From Anisodus tanguticus (Eukaryota > Streptophyta > Magnoliopsida > Solanales > Solanaceae): 64,000 bases of DNA. Both the position numbers and the translations under genes were made by a program. Shown here piece after piece: positions 21,973 to 33,858 of the stretch; the first letter of the stretch is position 1, and the number at the start of each line of letters is the position of its first letter. The notes under the pieces were generated by a model, which saw nothing but the letters and a program-made list of their open reading frames with translations, had not been told where the DNA came from and ran no database searches. Where the stretch lies: positions 44,832,110 through 44,896,109 of the forward strand of contig CM067553.1 in the NCBI GenBank assembly GCA_034509755.1, given 5' to 3'.

Positions 21973-22416
21973 TGTGAATGGATGTTGGGCCTAACTCAAC
22001 CCCAAAAGCTAACTTGTAGGGTGAAGATTGTTCAAGTTCATATAAGAAGTTCATGTTCCTATTCCATTTTCGATGTAGGACTTTTAACACTCCCTCGCAC
22101 GCATATACCCAGTTAACTGGAGCGTGGATAATATAATTTGGAGACCCAACATCGGTGAACATAGAATTGGAATGATCGATGTAGGACTTTTAACACTCCC
22201 TCGCACGCCTATAACCAGTTAACTGGAGCGTGGATAATATAATTTGGGGACCCAACATCGGTGAACATAGAATTGGAATGGGTATGGCTCTGATATCATG
22301 TAAAGAATGGATCTTGGGCCTAACTCAACCCAAAAGCTAGCTTGTAGGATAAAAATTGTCCAAGTCTATATAAGAAGTCAATATTCGCATTTCATTTTCG
22401 ATGTGGACTCTTAACG
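21973..22416 (-). mobile_element. TRIM-like mini LTR element, copy 4, with internal tandem duplication
   Basis: LTRs at 21973-22089 and 22299-22416, reverse orientation. A 106-bp unit covering the LTR inner end and most of the internal part is present twice in tandem (22071-22176 and 22177-22282). This makes the element about 105 bp longer than its relatives. The primer site is GGCTCTGATATCATG near 22286-22300. No clear target duplication. Confidence 0.87.
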
Positions 22417-23050
22417 GTAAAATTACTATTTCCGAACATACTCCTAAATATCCCTTGGTCTTGCCATGTCAGACAAGGTTATAGCATACAGTTTGTTTAT
22501 TTTCATTCAAGTAAAAACTTTATATTCTCAAACCCTTCTTATGCAACAACTTCCAACATCTTTTTTTTCCGGTACATGTTCTGGGACTTTTGGTCTCCAG
22601 CGATTGGTAAGTAGTTTTCAGAAGGAAAAAGGATTAGTAGTAACGGTTGATTGGATTGGTAGTTTAATAGAATTAGGATTATTATTAATTTAATGTTTCA
22701 TTCTTGAGTTATTTACTATTATATCCTTAAATCATATAAATATTTAATAATAGAAAGATCCTTCAACATGTGAAGAATATTTTAATTAATCAATATTTAT
22801 ATTAATGCTTTAAAATAATAGATAGATAGATATACCTTTAATTAAATTATGTTACCTAGTTAGAGCCAGTAGCCAAAACCCTATTTATAAATGGACAATT
22901 TTTTCACACAAGCACGGTCCCATCAACTTAACCAGTAGATCGATTAAAGCTCCAATAGATCAGCTAGTTCTTCTTATTGGCTCTTTTACTTTCGTTATTT
23001 TGTTTAAACAACGTTATTAGCATATAATTAAATCACATTAGTCAAAAGTA
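22417..23050. other. Intergenic DNA, including a paralogous empty site
   Basis: About 22636-22835 is the partner of 21051-21235, without the LINE/SINE tail. GTAACGGTTGATTGGATTGG corresponds to the target sequence of the insertion at 20023-21047. No gene is seen. Confidence 0.5.
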
Positions 23051-23055
23051 GATTC

Positions 23056-23214
23056 TGATAGAGAATAATAATATTCTCCATATATTTTGTAATTATTATT
23101 TTAGTGTAATTAGGTAAGTAGGGATTCTTATACAATTAGGTTTGTAATTGTAAACATCTATATATATTGCATAAATTAGAAGCCTCTAACCAAGGAGAAT
23201 TACACTCTTCTACG
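23056..23214 (+). repeat. 5' LTR of the 23056-29898 copia element
   Basis: It begins TGATAGAGAATAATA and ends TTACACTCTTCTACG just before the primer site. It is homologous to 29738-29898 with several differences. Confidence 0.88.
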
Positions 23215-23354
23215 TGGTATTAAAAGTCAAACCCTCCCTGTCCTAAAATTATACTCCCCCCCCATCCCTTTTCTTATTTTCCGGCGGTAACCCCCCCAAA
23301 CCCTAAAAATATTCCGCCGCCACCCATCTCTCCTTCATTTCTTCCGGCGGCCAC

Positions 23355-24180
23355 ATGGCTTCTCCCGCTTCCTCCTCCTCCACCCACGACGTCACACATC
23401 CTCCTCCTCCCCTACTAACACCTTTCATTCGACCTTTGCCGTAACGAATATAAAAAACTTTATCCCTCTAGTTCTTGATCAAGAGGATGGACAATAATCA
23501 TCGTGGTCGAATTATTTCAAATACATGTTTGTGCTTACAACGTCCTTGATCACATCGATGCCACCAGCCCCCGTTTACCCCCCGTCGATAATCCGACGTG
23601 GAAGCAGCTCGATGCTATCGTAAAAAATTAGATATATGACACCATATCCAAGGATATACTTCATACTATTATGAAAACAGGTGTCTCGGCTGACGAATTA
23701 TGGATACGGCTAGAGAAAATATTTCAAGACAACAAACATACACATGCCGTCTATTTGGAGGAACAATTCACCAACACTCGTCTTAAGAACTTTGCTAACA
23801 TGTCAGACTATTGTAAATAATTAATATTGGTTGCCGATCAATTGTATAATGTTGGCACTCCGATTTTCGAAACAAATATAGTTTTACATCTTATCAATGG
23901 TTTGCCAAAGGGTGAGTACAATACACTTGCGATGATAATCCAACAAGTTGATCCCCTCCCTAGCTTCAATAAGGCCCGATCACAATTGTTGTTGGAGGAG
24001 ACTAGGCGAGCCAAACAGGACGAGCACACTCCACAGTATTGGCGGTTGTCGTAACGTCAACCGCCAACACACCCACCGGTCCTCCGCAACCTACGGACCA
24101 CCAACATCAACGAAGTGGCTGAGGAGGCTGAAGGGACGCGGTCGCAGAAAGCGAGATGGTGGCAAAGCCCACTTCTCCAC
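23355..24180 (+). pseudogene. Copia gag (broken)
   Basis: A start codon at 23355 opens a Ser/Pro-rich N-terminus (MASPASSSST), followed by stops. In other frames the gag core is visible: NPTWKQLDAIVKN, TGVSADELWIRLEKIF, YLEEQFTNTRLKNF and LHLINGLPKGEYNTLAMIIQ. A basic stretch with GRGRRKR lies where the nucleocapsid part is expected. The domain resembles the UBN2-type gag of copia elements. Several stops and frame changes make it non-functional. Confidence 0.78.
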
Positions 24181-24944
24181 ATCGGAGTAGTAGACATACG
24201 ACCCCATGACCCCTACCGATCTAATTCAGGCTTACAACAATATGAATCACCAACAGGCCAACGACACATGGTACATGGATACATGTGCCACATCCCACCT
24301 CACTCACGACTTTGGTAATCTCCTAACCTATTTAATTTGAACAATCCTCAATTTATTTAGGTTAGCAATGACAATCGCATTCCAATTCAAGGCTATGTCA
24401 CCACTCAAAAACAATCACCTCACCCACCATTTACCGTAAAAATGTCTTATATGCTCCTAACATCATTAAAAACTTAATCTCTGTTAGGAAGCTTACTAGT
24501 GACAACTCTGAATCTATTGAGTTTGAACCTTTTGGTTTTTATGTAACGGACCTACGTACAGGGACAACTCTTATGAGATGCAATAGTGTGGGGGACCTAT
24601 ATCCTTTCTCATCCAATTCCGCTGTAAATGTCAATCCATCAACCTCTCTAGCTGCCATCTTTCCATCCACTTGGCAAAATAGACTCGGGCACTCGAGAGC
24701 ACCAATTTCTAATTTTCTTACAAGTCATAATTTCATTCAATATAATAACGGCAAATTTACCCCCGTTTTCTACTCTTGTCCTTTAGAAAAGCATGTTAAA
24801 CTTCTTTTTCAATCTTCATTAAGTGTAACGTTTTCTCCTTTTAATATTATTCATGCGAATTTATGGACATCTCCATTACTAGTAAACTGGGTCACAAATA
24901 TTATTTAGTATTTTTGGATGATTTCTCTCACTTTCTTTGGGTGT
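24181..24944 (+). pseudogene. Copia protease and N-terminal integrase (broken)
   Basis: The protease active-site block reads WYMDTCATSHLT at about 24270-24305, where copia elements have D-S/T-G-A. The glycine is thus replaced by cysteine, probably one inactivating mutation among many. The integrase zinc-binding part is recognisable by RLGHSRAPIS (about 24687). The core begins YYLVFLDDFSHFLWV just before the solo LTR inserted at 24945. Confidence 0.75.
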
Positions 24945-27296
24945 TGTCACGATCCAAATCGGAGCGCCGCAACGAGCACTCGGACCCTACCCGTCGGGTG
25001 CCACAGATACCACTCCACCCTTAAACATCTTCAACACGGACTGAGCCATGATAGGTTGAAAGAGGTTCCAACCCAAAAGCCCCAATTTACACATTTACAT
25101 ACCATGGTCGACAAGGCCATGCACGACAACTAACCACAGGACACCTATCTACAAACCTCTACAGAGAAGAACATACACGACCAAATCGCGACTCTGAAAC
25201 AAGTAGAGTACTCTGGACACCAGTTGAACCAACAACCTACTAGTGTGAACCGTCACCCTCTCAATATGAACCTGCGAGGGCATAAAACGCAGCGTCCCCC
25301 AACAAAAGGGACGTCAGTACGACTGATGTACTGAGTATGTCAGGCATAAGAATTAACATAGTAGAGATATATTATAGTCTGAAACAGAAACAACTGGACA
25401 CCAGTAAATGCCTCTGAGGGCCCTAATACACATGCCTAAATATTATGCTCAATGCAGTATGCACACACACCAGCCCCTTCGGGCATTTTCCTTACCATAA
25501 CGGCCTTTGTGGGCATCATACCAGATATTGGTAAACGAATGTATGCATGATGCACATGCGGTATATATATCGTATATATGTTAGTGTTGCAGATCGTGCA
25601 ACCTATCCCAATATGTTAGTGTTACGGATCGTGTAACCCGTTCTAATAAGCCATATAGGCATCACATCATCACATCACATCACATCATCACATCATATTG
25701 GCCTCTTAGGACTCTTTTGTGATAGTCTGTACCAGCTGCAGGTGGTGTGCGTATATAACACCTTTTCCTCTTTTCCCATATCCCTTAAATATATAATATT
25801 TACCATATAGTAATGTGCATAGCACCAGTGGGTCCAGGGTAATACATGAATGCAATGCAAATGAATATACATGAATGACAATAAAATACCCCGAGTAACA
25901 TAATATCCTTGCACCTTTGGCTAACACCGTGAATATCAACACATTTTCCGTATGCCTCAATAAGGACTTAGAAACCTTTAAAACATGCTTTTAGCACAAG
26001 AGTCAATAACATGATTATTCTCAACTACTTAAGAGTAGAGCAATTTATGAAGCAATATGATAGTTACGTTTCGCACATAAAATTATGCCAAAAGAATGAA
26101 AGAGAATTGCATACCTTGTTGTCGAAATTATCTAAATTCCGCGGGTCCTTGTAAGCTATATGAACGATTATCTACATCATACGGAGGATTTAAATCACAA
26201 TCGAATCAACATATTGAAAACAGATTCATTGGGACATTCTAGCGAACACCCTGAACGCGTAAAACCTATATTCCTTCTATATCGAAATCTATGTAAGTAG
26301 TGAAACACCCAATCCTCTTAATCCTTTTTCTTATACTACTACAATCTTCAAAACAGTACAATAACTTCACATGCAACCTCCAAATTCGTACCAACAGTTC
26401 TGATAATACCCCATTAACCCAAACTTAGCATTTTCGATAATCGTCCTAGAACTAGTGGTAAGAATTGGATTCAGAAATTGTATAAACTTTAAAAACAAGG
26501 AAGATTACCTCTGTTAGACTCAGTGATGAGTGTCGTCGAATCTGTCATCCCAAACAGCTTCCGACAAAACCGAAACAGAATCCCAAAATCGATTCGCGCC
26601 AAAATCCTTTCGCATTCAAGGTTCTTGTTTAGCTTATGAGTTTCTAGGCTTGTTTAAGGTTTCGGTTCTACTGGAATTCAAACCCATAACACCATGACTT
26701 CTCCATTTTTGGGTGAGCAAAGATTTTCGAAACAAACCCCCAATTGGTCGCGAATTTCAAAGAGCTTACCAGCAAATGTTACTCTTTTGGTTAGAAGTTG
26801 TGACAAAAATTTCTCCCAAGACTTAGCTCCACAAAGGCTTAGGAATTGAAGAAATTTGAAGAGATAATAGTTGAAGTATAGAGAAGAGATAGAGTCGGTC
26901 GACTGACTTGGGACTTAGTCACCCTCAAATCGGTTATAAGAGCACACGTGTAAATTCCCACTATGTAATGTCCCCACTTATAATTAATTAATTATACACA
27001 CAATTAAATTACCGGTCTCCAATTATTTAAATCCCGGCGATTAATAAAATCCTCTTGTGCCAATGTCCTATTTCCTGTAATAAAATACCAATATATAATC
27101 TCTTCGGGGATACACAATTATTATTATTATTATTTCCGTCGTCACACTTGTTAAATCCAAAATTATTTTAGAATCACGTCCTTTTATATACTAATTTTCC
27201 TATTAGTATATACAAGTTTAACATAAACTTTCCCGGTCCGGGTTACCTGCCCACGATGATGCATTCAACCGTTACCCGAAAGTACGGGGTGTTACA
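24945..27296 (-). mobile_element. Solo LTR of a Ty3/gypsy chromovirus inserted in copia integrase
   Basis: It begins TGTCACGATCCAAATCGG and ends AGTACGGGGTGTTACA, flanked by perfect GGTGT target duplications (24940-24944 and 27297-27301). It belongs to the same LTR family as the element at 47571-55738; both contain CTGAACCAACAACCTACTAGT-like and GTACTGAGTATGTCAGGCAT stretches. The orientation (minus) follows from the primer site beside the related LTR. It contains no gene. A CATCACATCAT repeat lies at about 25661-25698. Frames here are chance. Confidence 0.9.
25661..25698. repeat. CATCACAT simple repeat inside the solo LTR
   Basis: Units of ATCACATC are repeated about seven times. The related LTRs at 48275-48320 and 54420-54460 have other short repeats (ATCATATC) at the matching place, so this part of the LTR varies in length. 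Confidence 0.7.
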
Positions 27297-27301
27297 GGTG
27301 T

Positions 27302-28135
27302 ATCCTCTAAAATATAAGTCCCAAGTTTACACAATCTTTCTTAAATTTCAAGCATTGTTAAAACCCAATTTGAAAATACTATCAAAACTTTTCAATGTGA
27401 TAACGGTCGTGAGTTTGACAACCTTCCCTTTCATAAATTTTGTGCGGACCACGGCATGGTGTTTCGATTTTCTTTCCCCCCATACCTCTCCTCAAAATGG
27501 TAAAGCCTAAATAATCATACACGCCATCAAAAATAAGATCCGCACTATGCCCTTCCATGCTTCCACCCCCTTCATTTTGGGTGTACATCTTACACATGAC
27601 GTCATACCTCTTTAATATATTACAAACACGAACACTTCAAAATAAAACTCCAACCGAAAATCTCTTCCGTCGAATCTCCTCTTATGATCACCTTCGGATT
27701 TTTGGTTGTCTATGCTACCCGAATCTCGCCTCCACGGCTCCTCACAAATTAGCACCTAGAACTACCCCTTCTATTTTTTAGGTTTTCCGTCAAACCATAA
27801 TGGGTACTTATGCTATGATTTGTCCACAAATAAAAACTTAGTCTCTCGTCATGTCGATTCGAGGAGAACATTTTCCCATTTGCAATGACTACCCCCATCC
27901 CATCACTGCCCCATTCCTCTGCCGTTCCATCGACTACCCCCCAACACATGTCGACTGCTCCCTCCCATCTTGTATCACCCACCGTAATCAGTCACTGCCC
28001 CACCCTCATCAGTCACGGAAAATACCGTGTCTAAAACCACCACACTGCCCGAAACCACCCCACTGCTCGTGACCCAAACAGTCCCACTTCTGACCCACCA
28101 TATGGAAACCCGTGTCCAACATGGGATTTTCAAAC
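27302..28135 (+). pseudogene. Copia integrase, C-terminal part (broken)
   Basis: This resumes the integrase after the solo LTR. The region with the second catalytic aspartate is recognisable (TFQCDNGREFDN, about 27387-27425), then HGMVFRFSFP, and further on FGFLVVYATRISPP, the copia FGCLCYP-type block. It ends in a Pro/Ser/Thr-rich linker (27870-28080) of the kind that separates integrase from RT in these elements. Frameshifts and stops are frequent. Confidence 0.72.
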
Positions 28136-29000
28136 CAAAAGTCCGTTTAACCTCTTCACTCAGACTATCTCACGTATACCTAAAAACCTAAATTAGTCAA
28201 GATTGACCCGAATTGAAATGCGGCCATGCGTGAGGAATTTAATGCACTCACTACACAATGCACTTGGGATCTTGTCCCGAGACCAGAGAGGGTGAATGTG
28301 ATTTTTTGAATGTGGCTATATTGTCACAAATTCAGAGATAGTGGTGAGCTTGAACGCCATAAGGCGAGACTTGTGGCAAATGGCACGGGCAACAAGAGGG
28401 AGTTGTGGTGAGATATTCGGTCCAGTGGTTAAACCATCCACCATTCATACTGCTTTGAGTATATCTATGGGAAAGAACTGGATGATTCATCAACTTGATG
28501 TGAAAAATGCGCTCTTACATGGAGATTTGAAAGAAACCGTATATATACATCAATCGTCTGGTTTTGTGCATCCAGAGCCTCCTCGCTATGTATGTCGTCT
28601 TCGAAAGTCACTATATGTCTTGAAATAAGCCCCCATGGCTTAGTATGAGCGCTTTGCCACTTTCATCATGCAGATTGGGTTCATGTGCAACAAAAGTGAT
28701 AATTCACTTTTTATTTTTGATCGAGATAATGATATTGCATACCTTTTGCTTTGTATGGATGATATGTTCTGACTGCCTCATTTAATGTGCTGAAATACAA
28801 GATTATTACCCTGCTCAAATACGAATTTGCTATGACAGACTTGGGTAAGTTGAGTTATTTTTTAGGGATTTCAGTGACCAAATCCGACAATGCAATGTTC
28901 TTGTGTCAGCGTAAGTATGCCGAAGAAATTATTTACAGGGCTAAAATGGCAAACTGTAAGATCACCCACTCTAGTCGATTCGAAGTCAAAACTCAGTGGA
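28136..29000 (+). pseudogene. Copia reverse transcriptase (broken)
   Basis: RT motifs in order: VKPSTIHTALSISM (about 28430), WMIHQLDVKNALLHGDLKET (28480-28540), PPRYVCRLRKSLYVLK (28581-28625), LLLCMDDMF (about 28746-28772) and MTDLGKLSYFLGISVT (28832-28880). The catalytic Asp pair is kept, but the usual YVDD reads CMDD. The open piece 28341-28628 ends in a stop where the LKQAPRAW motif should continue (K*APMA*Y). Not functional. Confidence 0.8.
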
Positions 29001-29737
29001 TGACGGGGATCCGGTGCTCGATCCCTCTCTTTATAGGAGTCTTGTTGGTGCACTTCAGAATACCTTCACTAGGCCTGATATTGCATATGCCGTTCAGAAG
29101 GTGTGTTTGTTCATGTATGCTCCCAGGGATCCTCACTTTACCGCTCTTAAACGTATCATTGGCTTTTCAAAGAGATATTTGGATCTATCCTTGTGGTACG
29201 TTAAGGGTACTTTGACTACAGATTACATCTTTATCCATCCGCATCGACCAGGCTGGTATCGTATACTGACGCCGATTGGGGAGGCTGTCCAGACACACGT
29301 CGATCTACTTCCGGGTACTGTGTATTTTTGGGTGATAATCTCATCTCGTGGTCTGCCAAACGGCAAGCCACACTTTTTCGTTCGAGTGCAGAAGCAGAAT
29401 ATAGAGGCGTTGCGAACGTTATTGTCGAGATCGGCTGGCTTAGAAACCTTATTCTAGAGCTTCATTGTCCCTTATGTAAGATATCTCTTGTCTACTGTGA
29501 TATCATATTTGTTGTTTACTTGTCTCATAACCCGGTTCAACATCAGCGAACCAAACATATTGAGATGAATATTCATTTTATTCATGAGAAGGTTGCCATG
29601 AGCGATGTTCGGGTGTTACATGTTCGTTCTTCCTATCAGTACACATATATATTTACTAAGGGACTTCCTCGGCAGTTGTTCCTTAACTTCAGATCCAATC
29701 TAAGCGTTCGGCCTCCTCCCGCTCCAACTGAGGGGTG
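29001..29737 (+). pseudogene. Copia RNase H (mostly open)
   Basis: It includes LYRSLVGALQ and TRPDIAYAV from the RT-RNase H connection, then TDADWGGCPDTRRSTSGYCV and the continuous piece 29328-29737 with SWSAKRQ, SSAEAEYRGVANV, NPVQHQRTKHIEMNIHF, YIFTKGLPRQLF and PPPAPTEG. The catalytic acidic residues of copia RNase H (D of DADW, E of AEAEYR) are kept, but a frame change near 29320 separates the two parts. Confidence 0.82.
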
Positions 29738-29898
29738 TGATAGAGAATAAATAAATATTCTTCATATATTCTGTAATTATTATTGTAGTGTAATTAGTAA
29801 AGTAGAGATTCTTATACAATTATGTTTGTAATTGTAAACACCTATATATGTTGCATAAATGAGAAGCCTTCAACCAAGGAGAATTACACTCTTCTATA
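29738..29898 (+). repeat. 3' LTR of the 23056-29898 copia element
   Basis: It begins TGATAGAGAATAAAT right after a purine run (GAGGGGTG) and ends ACTCTTCTATA, followed by the GATTC target duplication. Confidence 0.88.
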
Positions 29899-29903
29899 GA
29901 TTC

Positions 29904-30294
29904 AAAATTCAAAATATTATAAGTTCAGGCTCGAAGTTCTATCACAACTCATTCGAGTTTTGAAATCTATTAAGGATTATTTGGTTCATTCCCGCTTGCA
30001 AAGAAGGTGGATATTAAGGTGTTTGGATTAATTTTAAAAAGTGACTTATAAGCTAAAAGATATAAGTTGGTCCTACCCAATTTTTGACTTTTGACTTATT
30101 TTTGTACTTTTTAGCTTCAAAATAAGTGCTTAAAACACTTTTTTATCTTCACTCAAACACCTCAAAAAATAAAAAAGATCTTAAAAGTAAAAAACACTTA
30201 AAATAAACCAAATCAATTATACTTCCCCGTGGACTCAAGTTTAAAAAAGAAAAAAGAAAAAAATTGTGGCGACAAAGAAATTAAATCTGAACTC
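29904..30294. other. Intergenic DNA with a small foldback element
   Basis: GGTGTTTGGATTAATTT (about 30020) is roughly inverse to CACTCAAACACCTC (about 30153), giving a non-coding foldback of about 150 bp with AAGTGACTTATAAGCT/TAGCTTCAAAATAAG internal arms, typical of plant hAT-type MITEs. Otherwise nothing is seen. Confidence 0.45.
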
Positions 30295-30575
30295 TTAAGG
30301 GTTGTTTGGTTGATGGTATTGTAATAATTAATTTCAATAGAAAAAATATCCGTGCCATAATGGTGGTGTTAAATAATACCTATACTAAATTATGCAAAAG
30401 TTTATGTATCAGTTCATACTAAATAGAATGTGAAATTATAATATGTATATTGACAATACGGATATTAAGCTATTTAAAGATAAATTCACTCCTTCGTTAA
30501 TCCTTACATAAACAAATTTTGCATTATAATCCCAACACAATTATCTAATACGTGAACGAAACGACCCTTTAGAGT
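30295..30575. mobile_element. Candidate hAT-like MITE
   Basis: The left end CTTAAGGGTTGTTTGGTTG and the inverse of the right end (CTAAAGGGTCGTTTCGTTC) agree at most positions. The body is AT-rich and non-coding. No target duplication is evident. Confidence 0.4.
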
Positions 30576-33372
30576 TTGCTGTCTTAAAATCTTTAATGTT
30601 CTTTATTAGTAGTACTTATATGTTTTTAGCACAAGTCTACGGTTTATAAAAGGGAAAAAGAAAGCAAAAAAGAGAAAATTGTGCAAGGAGACGAACCTTA
30701 AATATAATGGATGGTTGGAGAACATCGATCGTTAGTCGCTTAGAACTTTAAAAAGCCTTTATCGTATATATAGGCTTAGGCTCTTAAATAATATAGGTGC
30801 ATCCTCAATGTCCCTTTTTTTTATTTCACTGTCAGGTATTTATTTTATCGTTTGATTAATCAAGATTTATGTCACAAAGTCCTGTTTAAGAGGTAAAGCG
30901 ATTTCAATTAAAGGCAATTTCATTTTCAAATAACATGGTACCGCTGGTCAGAGGTGGAACTAAAGTTTTAAACTTATGAGTTACAGATTCTAAAACAAGA
31001 AAATAAATTATTTATACATATTAAGTGAATTTTTAACATAAATATAAGATTTGTATTAAAGCTATTGTGTCCGGTTGAATTAATAATTGAAATGATATCA
31101 TCGCCTTTGTCTCTAGTTAAGGATGCGGGCTATGTACCACATCGGCGGAACCATGAATTTAAAGAATTGGATTTAAGGAAAAAATCCCTATGACAAAGGA
31201 TACTAACAACTTATACATATATATATATATAAAAATTTTTTTGCAAAGATTCAATTTAACCTTCCGCTTTACCACCCTTCACAACTTTTGGTGGTTCTAG
31301 ATGTCTTTTTCATGTATAAATTAAAACTTCAAACTTCAGAATTTTTAAAATTTCTGAAATTAGTTGAAAATAAAATAAAATTATTTTGAAAAGGCTAAAA
31401 AATGTCTTTTAAAATACTTGGGCCACCGGATGTCAATAGTTTCACCCGGTCGGCCATTTGTGTCCTTTTCTATTTAATTTTCCCGACGGGCCAAAATATA
31501 GTGGAAAGTTTGTATATAACAAATTACTAGTTTTATGGGTCATTCGCACAAATGACCCTATTTCGGTGTGATCTTTAATTTGTTCTCCTCAAATAGTCAA
31601 ATTTGTTGTCTTTAATTTTTTTCCTTTAACATTTCTCAAGCGGCATAACTTTAAATTTCATTTGGCATAAGTTTCGAATTAATGCCAACCAAAGCGAACA
31701 TTCAGTTTTCAAAGATAAATGTTACAGAATTTATGTCGAGAAAAGCAACTCCAAATATTTTTATTAAAAAAATAACATAGGTATAGATTAGAAACCACAA
31801 ATACGAAGGATAAAAATTAAAGAACAGTGGGTTTGAATTGAAATCCGTGCAAGAACCTCTAATTTCAGTAGAGTCAATATATCCACTTCCAATTGATTTT
31901 GTTATTGACATCCTCAGCACAATGTTCTTCATGTCTTCTTTTTCATATATATATATATATATATATATAACTAACAAAGTCAACTTGTTTATTTTGTTAT
32001 TTATTTAAACAACCAAAAATAAAAATAAATGAGATAAAGAAAAAGCAATCTTGATATTTTTAACAAGCATTGACCTACCAAGGATGGAGTAGGAAGCACA
32101 TTACCAAATGCATGCGGGTTAAGATTAACTAAACCGAAAAGGAAATAAATACAGAGAAGAAATTAAAGGGAAAAGCTCAATTAAGCAATTGGTTTTAATT
32201 TCATAAGGTTATAATTATTATTAAATCCCAAGCTCGATTTTTCTTATTTATATATATTTTTATAGGCACATGCTAGAATCAACACATTGGCTTTTCATTA
32301 CATCCAAACAACAATGTAATTTGATAGTATACTTTAATGTATGATTAACATTATTGTCTTACAGAATAGTACGAGTATAAATTATTACATCCAAAGGACT
32401 AGTTAAGTTTACCAGCCAAATGAACAAAGAATAAGCCATGTTCATTGAATCTTTTAGTGCAAAATCATACAAAACTCAGAAAACTCCGATTCTGTAACTG
32501 AAGTGTCCTTGAAAATATATAAAACCAAGTATAAAATACTTATCACCAAAGGTTGTGGTGAATTGGTGATCGGGTGATAAGTACCCTTTCATCCATAATT
32601 AGAGATCTCAGAATCAGGCCATAAAAATAGAATCGCTTTGACAGAAAGCACTTACATCTCCAAATTGAGACTTCTAACGCAAATTTAAATTAGTCAAGTT
32701 CATGGGCGGTGCTGGCGTATCGGAAAGGGTTCATTAAAGTCCTCTTCGTAGAAAATTTACATCGTATACATAAGGTCAATTTTTTTTGTATGTATATATA
32801 GTAGATATTGAATGATCATTCGGTTTCTTCATATGTTTACTTTTTTATATTTTAAATTTCTTAAAAAAAATCATGATTCCACTATTGATTGGGCTCCAAA
32901 GCGGATATCCAATATCTAGTGGAAAAAAAAAAAAAGGTAAAGTATTGTTAGTCCATCCCTTTTGGGCAGTTAACAATACCGTTAACAAGGCAAGTCCCAT
33001 CTGACCAAACATGATAGCTCCAAGAACCTAGTTTTGTGTTTTTATTTTCTTTTACATTGTACTGGATTGCGATTTTTGGGATTTCGAGCAAATTTTCTTT
33101 AGTGAATATTGAATAGTTTGTTTCAATTTAAGATTGGTTGATTCATTGCATCTCGCCTATATATAATCAATTTATTCTGGTCTTGTGTGTTTAATTTATG
33201 CCGGTTATTTAGCTAATAGTATTAATATACATGTTTTGATTTTGTAATGTTGTGACTTAGGAGACACTCATTAGTCTGCTTGTAATGGTGAAATGTACAA
33301 TGGATATTCTAGTTGTAGTCCTCTTATTTGGACTTCATTTACTCCCAAATTAAGTACTTTTAAGAATTATTA
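30576..33372. other. AT-rich intergenic DNA
   Basis: No gene is seen; the longest frames are AT-rich and lack codon structure. A TA microsatellite lies at about 31945-31968. A CACCCGGTCGGCC/CCCGACGGGCC-type GC patch at 31440-31495 stands out but matches nothing that I know. Confidence 0.4.
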
Positions 33373-33590
33373 TGTTGAGGGGCGGATCTAAAACAATATT
33401 GTCAATGGATTAACGCGAATCTAATAAGTTTTGCTTATACTTTGTATATGTATTTAAAAAATTCACTAAATATTTAAAAATATATAATTGACTAGATCTC
33501 CAATTTATTATTGTATATTAATTTAAGATTGTCGTAGCCTCGTAGGAACTCAAAAACTTTAAATTCTGGATTCACATATGAATTTTTGTT
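33373..33590. mobile_element. Candidate MITE (GGCGGATCTA type)
   Basis: It starts GAGGGGCGGATCTAAAA and runs through a TTTGCTTATACTTTGTATATG and AAAAAATTCACTAAATA body to TTCTGGATTCACAT, which is partly inverse to the start. Similar ends appear singly near 31143 and 57150. Boundaries are soft. Confidence 0.35.
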
Positions 33591-33858
33591 ATTCGTTTTG
33601 GTTGTGACATTTTGGGGGGAGGGGGAGTGAGAGAGATCGCCACCACCAATGATTGTGATGAAGTGATAAGTACCTCTCATTTTTTAACCAGGATCTCATA
33701 TTTGAGCTCGGGGAATACGATTGTCTTTAGTAGGACCACTTTACCCCAAAGCAAGACTTAAGTTGCGACTTGTGAGGACTTCTAAGTGAAAAAAATTAGG
33801 CTTTCTCTTTCCACTTATTAACTTCTAATCATACCAAATAAACGATGATATAGTTGCT

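Larger units (their letters stand above)
23056..29898 (+). mobile_element. Ty1/copia retrotransposon (Ale/Retrofit-like), full length but decayed
   Basis: It is bounded by perfect GATTC target duplications (23051-23055 and 29899-29903). Two short LTRs (about 160 bp) flank gag, protease, integrase, RT and RNase H remains in copia order. After the 5' LTR, TGGTATTAAAAGTC is a mutated initiator-Met primer site. A chromovirus solo LTR (24945-27296) splits the integrase. Without it the element would be about 4.5 kb. The RNase H end matches 1-461. The clade name is a guess from short LTRs and protein style. Confidence 0.9.

Noticed and set aside
25600..25700. Short repeats resembling a CRISPR array
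   Set aside because: The units are contiguous CATCACAT simple repeats without spacers, inside a plant LTR.
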